Positions 8,315-10,730 of a DNA stretch of 10,730 bases are shown here, one piece after another; positions within the stretch are counted from its first letter, which is position 1, and the number at the start of each line of letters is the position of its first letter. Position numbers and translations under genes: made by a program. The notes beneath the pieces were generated by a model, which saw only the letters and a list, made by a program, of their open reading frames with translations, was not told the origin of the DNA and ran no database searches. Source of the DNA: an uncultured Collinsella sp. Lineage in GTDB: Bacteria > Actinomycetota > Coriobacteriia > Coriobacteriales > Coriobacteriaceae. Where the stretch lies: NCBI GenBank assembly GCA_902465265.1, contig CABQMF010000056.1:1-10730 (forward strand). The letters run 5' to 3'.

Positions 8315-9022
8315 ATGACTGACCAGGCTTGCAATCGAGCGCGTTTGGCCGAAGCCGTCGGCAACGATATTGTCGACATGGCTCATTTTTGGATGCTGCG
8401 GAAGTTCCAGTTTTTGGAGCCGGCGCGCGAGCAGTTCGAAATTATTGTCGACCCGTGGCTCAGCTATTGCGAGGAGCCTTCGCAAAGCGAAATCATGGCC
8501 TACAACATGGCGTTTACCGATTGGCTGCTGTTTGAGCGCCCCTATTATCATGGCGCGACGCTGCTTGAGCTGTATGTGGACGAGCCGCCGGCTTCGCTTT
8601 CGCCTGCGTCGCTCAAGCGGCTCGAGCAAGTGCGCGACACGCATTACTTTTCGCGTTTTGGCATTTTGGACAAGGATTCCGCGACTGGCATGGTCGTGCT
8701 GAAGGACACTCGCACCGACCGTCGCTTTGATGTCTACGACCCACATATCGTGCAAAAGGAGCACTGGAACGATGGCGCGATTGCGGTGCGCATCGCGTGC
8801 GTCGACGACGTCTGGCTAACGGCGGGACAGCTCTATCTGTATGACATCGCGCGCCTGAGTGACACAGCGGTCGACGGGCCAGGTGCCGTGCATCCGGAGG
8901 ACCTGGAGGACGGTTTCGACGCCTCGTGCATCAGCTTCTTTCTGAGGCTGGTCCGCGACATCATGGGTGCCCAGGGGCGCTACGTAAAGTCCCTCAATAT
9001 CTACGAACAGGAATGGGAGTAG
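8315..9022 (+). CDS. Conserved-type protein of unknown function (SEC-C-associated-like region)
   Basis: This 235-aa soluble protein has no signal peptide or membrane segment. I cannot name a function. The stretch from about residue 67 (FTDWLLFERPYYHGATLLELY) through 180 (VWLTAGQLYLYD) resembles the uncharacterised region that accompanies SEC-C zinc motifs in some bacterial proteins: an acidic/aromatic DPWLSYCE-like lead, F-x-DW-x-LF, G-x-(T/S)-LLELY, a helix, then a beta-rich half ending in a (T/S)AG-Q-LY-like motif. The Cys-rich SEC-C tail itself is absent. The ATG at 8315 follows GAGGAGGA at optimal spacing. That site lies in a hairpin. The gene stands alone, with an insertion sequence upstream and the palindromic array starting 37 bases after its stop, so it gives no operon clue. 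Codon use looks less GC-biased than gltBD. The family resemblance is from memory of patterns and is moderate at best. Confidence 0.85.
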   Translation: MTDQACNRARLAEAVGNDIVDMAHFWMLRKFQFLEPAREQFEIIVDPWLSYCEEPSQSEIMAYNMAFTDWLLFERPYYHGATLLELYVDEPPASLSPASLKRLEQVRDTHYFSRFGILDKDSATGMVVLKDTRTDRRFDVYDPHIVQKEHWNDGAIAVRIACVDDVWLTAGQLYLYDIARLSDTAVDGPGAVHPEDLEDGFDASCISFFLRLVRDIMGAQGRYVKSLNIYEQEWE

Positions 9023-9058
9023 GGGGTGGGCTGTCGCAGCGCCGCCGCCTGTCTATTT

Positions 9059-9115
9059 GTCTCGATCTGTAACGTTTAGGGACAAAAAACCGGTCTACCT
9101 GTTACAGATCGAGAC
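9059..9115. repeat. Palindromic 57-bp element, unit 3 (perfect arms)
   Basis: GTCTCGATCTGTAAC (9059-9073) and GTTACAGATCGAGAC (9101-9115) are perfect 15-base inverted arms around a 27-nt centre ending GTCTACCT. This is the consensus form of the family and the first of five units in phase with each other. Confidence 0.95.
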
Positions 9116-9138
9116 GAATGTTTGGGCGCCCCTGGTTT

Positions 9139-9195
9139 GTCTAAATCTGTAACGTTTGGGGACCTGGAGAACGTCTACCTGTTACAGATCGAGAT
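9139..9195. repeat. Palindromic 57-bp element, unit 4
   Basis: The arms are GTCTAAATCTGTAAC (9139-9153) and GTTACAGATCGAGAT (9181-9195), with two outer mismatches and one G-T wobble, and a perfect inner nonamer. The centre is 27 nt. The gap from unit 3 is 23 nt. Confidence 0.93.
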
Positions 9196-9218
9196 GTTTG
9201 GCACCTGGCTGGGGGAAT

Positions 9219-9275
9219 GTCTCAATCTGTAACATCTACAGGCCAAAATTCGACCTAACTGTTACAGATTGAGAC
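9219..9275. repeat. Palindromic 57-bp element, unit 5 (compensated pair)
   Basis: The arms GTCTCAATCTGTAAC (9219-9233) and GTTACAGATTGAGAC (9261-9275) pair perfectly. Compared with the consensus, one G-C pair has become A-T on both sides. The centre is 27 nt. The gap from unit 4 is 23 nt. Confidence 0.94.
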
Positions 9276-9299
9276 AAAGGCTGGACGCGGTGCCGAAAG

Positions 9300-9356
9300 A
9301 TCTCGATCTGTAACATCTGGCGGCCAAAAGTTGGTCTTCCTGTTACAGATTGAGAC
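9300..9356. repeat. Palindromic 57-bp element, unit 6
   Basis: The arms are ATCTCGATCTGTAAC (9300-9314) and GTTACAGATTGAGAC (9342-9356), with one terminal mismatch and one G-T wobble. The centre is 27 nt. The gap from unit 5 is 24 nt. Confidence 0.93.
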
Positions 9357-9380
9357 AAAGAGGTGCAATGCTGCACGAAT

Positions 9381-9437
9381 GTCTCGATCTGTAACGTTTG
9401 GCGGCTGCTTGTGCTCGTAACTGTTACAGATCAAGAC
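9381..9437. repeat. Palindromic 57-bp element, unit 7
   Basis: The arms are GTCTCGATCTGTAAC (9381-9395) and GTTACAGATCAAGAC (9423-9437), with one outer mismatch. The centre is 27 nt and ends CGTAACT, which nearly duplicates the adjacent arm core. The gap from unit 6 is 24 nt. The open frame of the following gene extends back into this unit. Confidence 0.93.
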
Positions 9438-9490
9438 GTTTGTCGGCAGTGGCAACAGCGGCGAAGGTCCATTTGTCCGATGTGGTGGTG

Positions 9491-10534
9491 ATGGAAGTGT
9501 CTAATACCGTTCTTAAACGCAAACATGCAACACGTAACACCTTGGCGCGGAATAGGATGCTTGCCAGGCTCACGGAGGCAGCTGAACAAGGCGTGCTGCT
9601 TGTGACGCACGACAATGCCGAGCTCATGTGGCTGCGGCGTCATGTGGGAACCGATGATATTGCGGAGCCCGAGCCGTATTTGTTCTGCTTGCAACATGAT
9701 TGGGTTGTGCTGACGCCGGCGGAGCGAGCGCTGCGTACCATCAAAGGGCTTGCGGCGTTTCACCCCGATTGGGCGTTTTGGGGTTATGACGCGGCGCTTT
9801 TGTGGGGTCTGGAGGTGCCGAATGATCTGCTCGGGCCGCGATTTCTTGTTAAGACAGGTTGCTCGGTGCCGCTGAGTGCAGGATGCCGGCTGCTGCGTCC
9901 GCAGGCGGCGGGTGCGCTTGAACAAGTCGACGGCGTGCGGGTGACGCCGTTTTGGCGCACGGTAGAGGACTGCCTGCTGCGCGCGCCGTTTTCGTATGGC
10001 CTGGCGATTGCCGATTCTGCGTTGCGAGCAAAGGGCGTATCGCGCGATGACCTGCGCGAGTGTCTCCGCTTCGATTGCGAGGGTAGGCGAGGGTATCGCA
10101 GAGCGCGGGTGATCGCGTCGTATGCGGACGGGCTGTCAGAAAACGGAGGCGAGTCTCGCTTTCGGGCGTTCTTTATTGCATACGGTTTTCCGGTGCCAGA
10201 GTTGCAGGTGGAGTTTCGTGATCCGCTTGATCCGAATCAGTTATTTCGAGTCGATTATTTCTGGAGGCTCGAGGACGGGACGTGCGTGATTGGCGAGCTC
10301 GATGGAAAGAGAAAGTATGCCTTACAGAACGACGAGGGTCGGGAATCGGTCGACCCATTCGTGACGGAACGTCAGCGGGAGTCCCATCTGACGATGCTCG
10401 GACATAAGGTACTGAGGTTTACGTTTGATGAGCTCAAGAATCCGGGGAAGCTGGCTGAAAAGATGAGGCTGGCGGGAATTCCACAGCGGGCCGATTTGGC
10501 TGAGGAATGGAGACGGCAGTGGTACGGGCGCTGA
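9491..10534 (+). CDS. AbiEi-like protein with C-terminal DUF559/Vsr-type nuclease-like domain
   Basis: With the ATG at 9491 the product is 347 aa, soluble, without signal peptide. The N-terminal two thirds resemble the AbiEi antitoxin-type family of Actinomycetota: a winged-helix-like start (LARLTEAAEQGVLLVTHDNAEL, about 25-46), then HPDWAFWGYDAALLWGLEVP, and a V-T-P-x-RT-x-x-D-like block (VRVTPFWRTVEDCLLRAPF). The C-terminal part looks like a PD-(D/E)XK fold: Glu221 (GGESRF), Asp255 (FRVDYFW) and Glu269-Leu-Asp271-Gly-Lys273, ending LGHKVLRFTFDEL as in DUF559 proteins. True AbiE systems pair AbiEi with an AbiEii nucleotidyltransferase; none is adjacent, so this is an orphan and its toxin, antitoxin or nuclease role is unproven. 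The start is uncertain. A TTG at 9473 has GAAGG five bases upstream, an ATG exists at 9557, and the frame is open back to a TTG at 9398 inside repeat unit 7. Palindromic units flank the gene on both sides. Confidence 0.85.
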   Translation: MEVSNTVLKRKHATRNTLARNRMLARLTEAAEQGVLLVTHDNAELMWLRRHVGTDDIAEPEPYLFCLQHDWVVLTPAERALRTIKGLAAFHPDWAFWGYDAALLWGLEVPNDLLGPRFLVKTGCSVPLSAGCRLLRPQAAGALEQVDGVRVTPFWRTVEDCLLRAPFSYGLAIADSALRAKGVSRDDLRECLRFDCEGRRGYRRARVIASYADGLSENGGESRFRAFFIAYGFPVPELQVEFRDPLDPNQLFRVDYFWRLEDGTCVIGELDGKRKYALQNDEGRESVDPFVTERQRESHLTMLGHKVLRFTFDELKNPGKLAEKMRLAGIPQRADLAEEWRRQWYGR

Positions 10535-10575
10535 GGGGTGCAACTGACGCGGATGTGGTTGTTCCTGCCGAGTTT

Positions 10576-10632
10576 GTCTCGATCTGTAACAACAAGGGGC
10601 CGTTTGGCCTCGTAACTGTTACAGATCGAGAC
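10576..10632. repeat. Palindromic 57-bp element, unit 8 (perfect arms)
   Basis: GTCTCGATCTGTAAC (10576-10590) and GTTACAGATCGAGAC (10618-10632) pair perfectly around a 27-nt centre. It begins 41 bases after the stop of the nuclease-like gene and is the first strong hairpin there, though without a T run. Confidence 0.95.
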
Positions 10633-10655
10633 GGAAGGTTGGCTACCGCTAAAAG

Positions 10656-10712
10656 ATCTCAATCTGTAACATTTAGAGGCCGAAAACCTGTCTACCTGTT
10701 ACAGATTTAGAC
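10656..10712. repeat. Palindromic 57-bp element, unit 9
   Basis: The arms are ATCTCAATCTGTAAC (10656-10670) and GTTACAGATTTAGAC (10698-10712), with two outer mismatches and an A-T pair at the variable internal position. The centre is 27 nt. The gap from unit 8 is 23 nt. The array may continue beyond the window. Confidence 0.93.
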
Positions 10713-10730
10713 GTTTGACGACGGGGCTGG

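Noticed and set aside
9059..9437. CRISPR array
   Set aside because: The repeated part is a 15-nt inverted pair rather than a 25-40 nt direct repeat. The 27-nt centres share recurring ends (GTCTACCT, CGTAACT), so they are variants and not independent spacers, and no cas gene is in the window.
9491..10534. A complete AbiE type IV toxin-antitoxin system
   Set aside because: No AbiEii-type nucleotidyltransferase is adjacent in the window, and the C-terminus here looks like a nuclease domain instead.

Overview
The window looks like chromosomal DNA from a high-GC anaerobic actinobacterium. The best guess is Coriobacteriia, probably Collinsella. This rests on strong GC bias at third codon positions, the style of the glutamate synthase pair, an AbiEi-like/DUF559-like protein of a kind common in Actinomycetota, and arrays of palindromic intergenic elements. 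The genus is an inference; no 16S or other marker is present.

Layout. (1) 1-131: two units, the first cut by the window edge, of a palindromic repeat family, followed by the gltB leader. (2) 315-6499: gltB and gltD, the large and small subunits of NADPH-dependent glutamate synthase (GOGAT), in a tight operon. Together they turn 2-oxoglutarate and glutamine into two glutamates. (3) 6534-7980: a complete, apparently intact IS3-family insertion sequence on the minus strand. It has orfA and orfB joined by a -1 frameshift signal, 24-bp imperfect terminal inverted repeats and a 3-bp GTC target duplication. It sits in the apex of a long hairpin followed by a T run, which is probably the gltBD terminator. 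(4) 7981-8314: the displaced half of that hairpin, short tandem repeats, and a leader hairpin covering the ribosome binding site of the next gene. (5) 8315-9022: a 235-aa cytoplasmic protein of unknown function, resembling the uncharacterised region found in some SEC-C-motif proteins. (6) 9059-9437: five more palindromic units with a strict period of 80-81 bp. (7) About 9491-10534: an AbiEi-like protein with a C-terminal PD-(D/E)XK (DUF559/Vsr-like) nuclease-like domain. (8) 10576-10712: two more units, running to the window end.

The most unusual item is the palindromic array. Nine units each have two inverted 15-nt arms around a centre of exactly 27 nt, and neighbouring units are 23-24 nt apart. 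The 9-nt core ATCTGTAAC / GTTACAGAT is unchanged in all 18 arms, while the outer arm bases, the centres and the spacers vary. The array brackets the nuclease-like gene on both sides. It does not look like a standard CRISPR array. It could be a REP/BIME-like intergenic family or a regularly phased protein-binding array. Any functional link to the nuclease-like gene is a hypothesis from position only.
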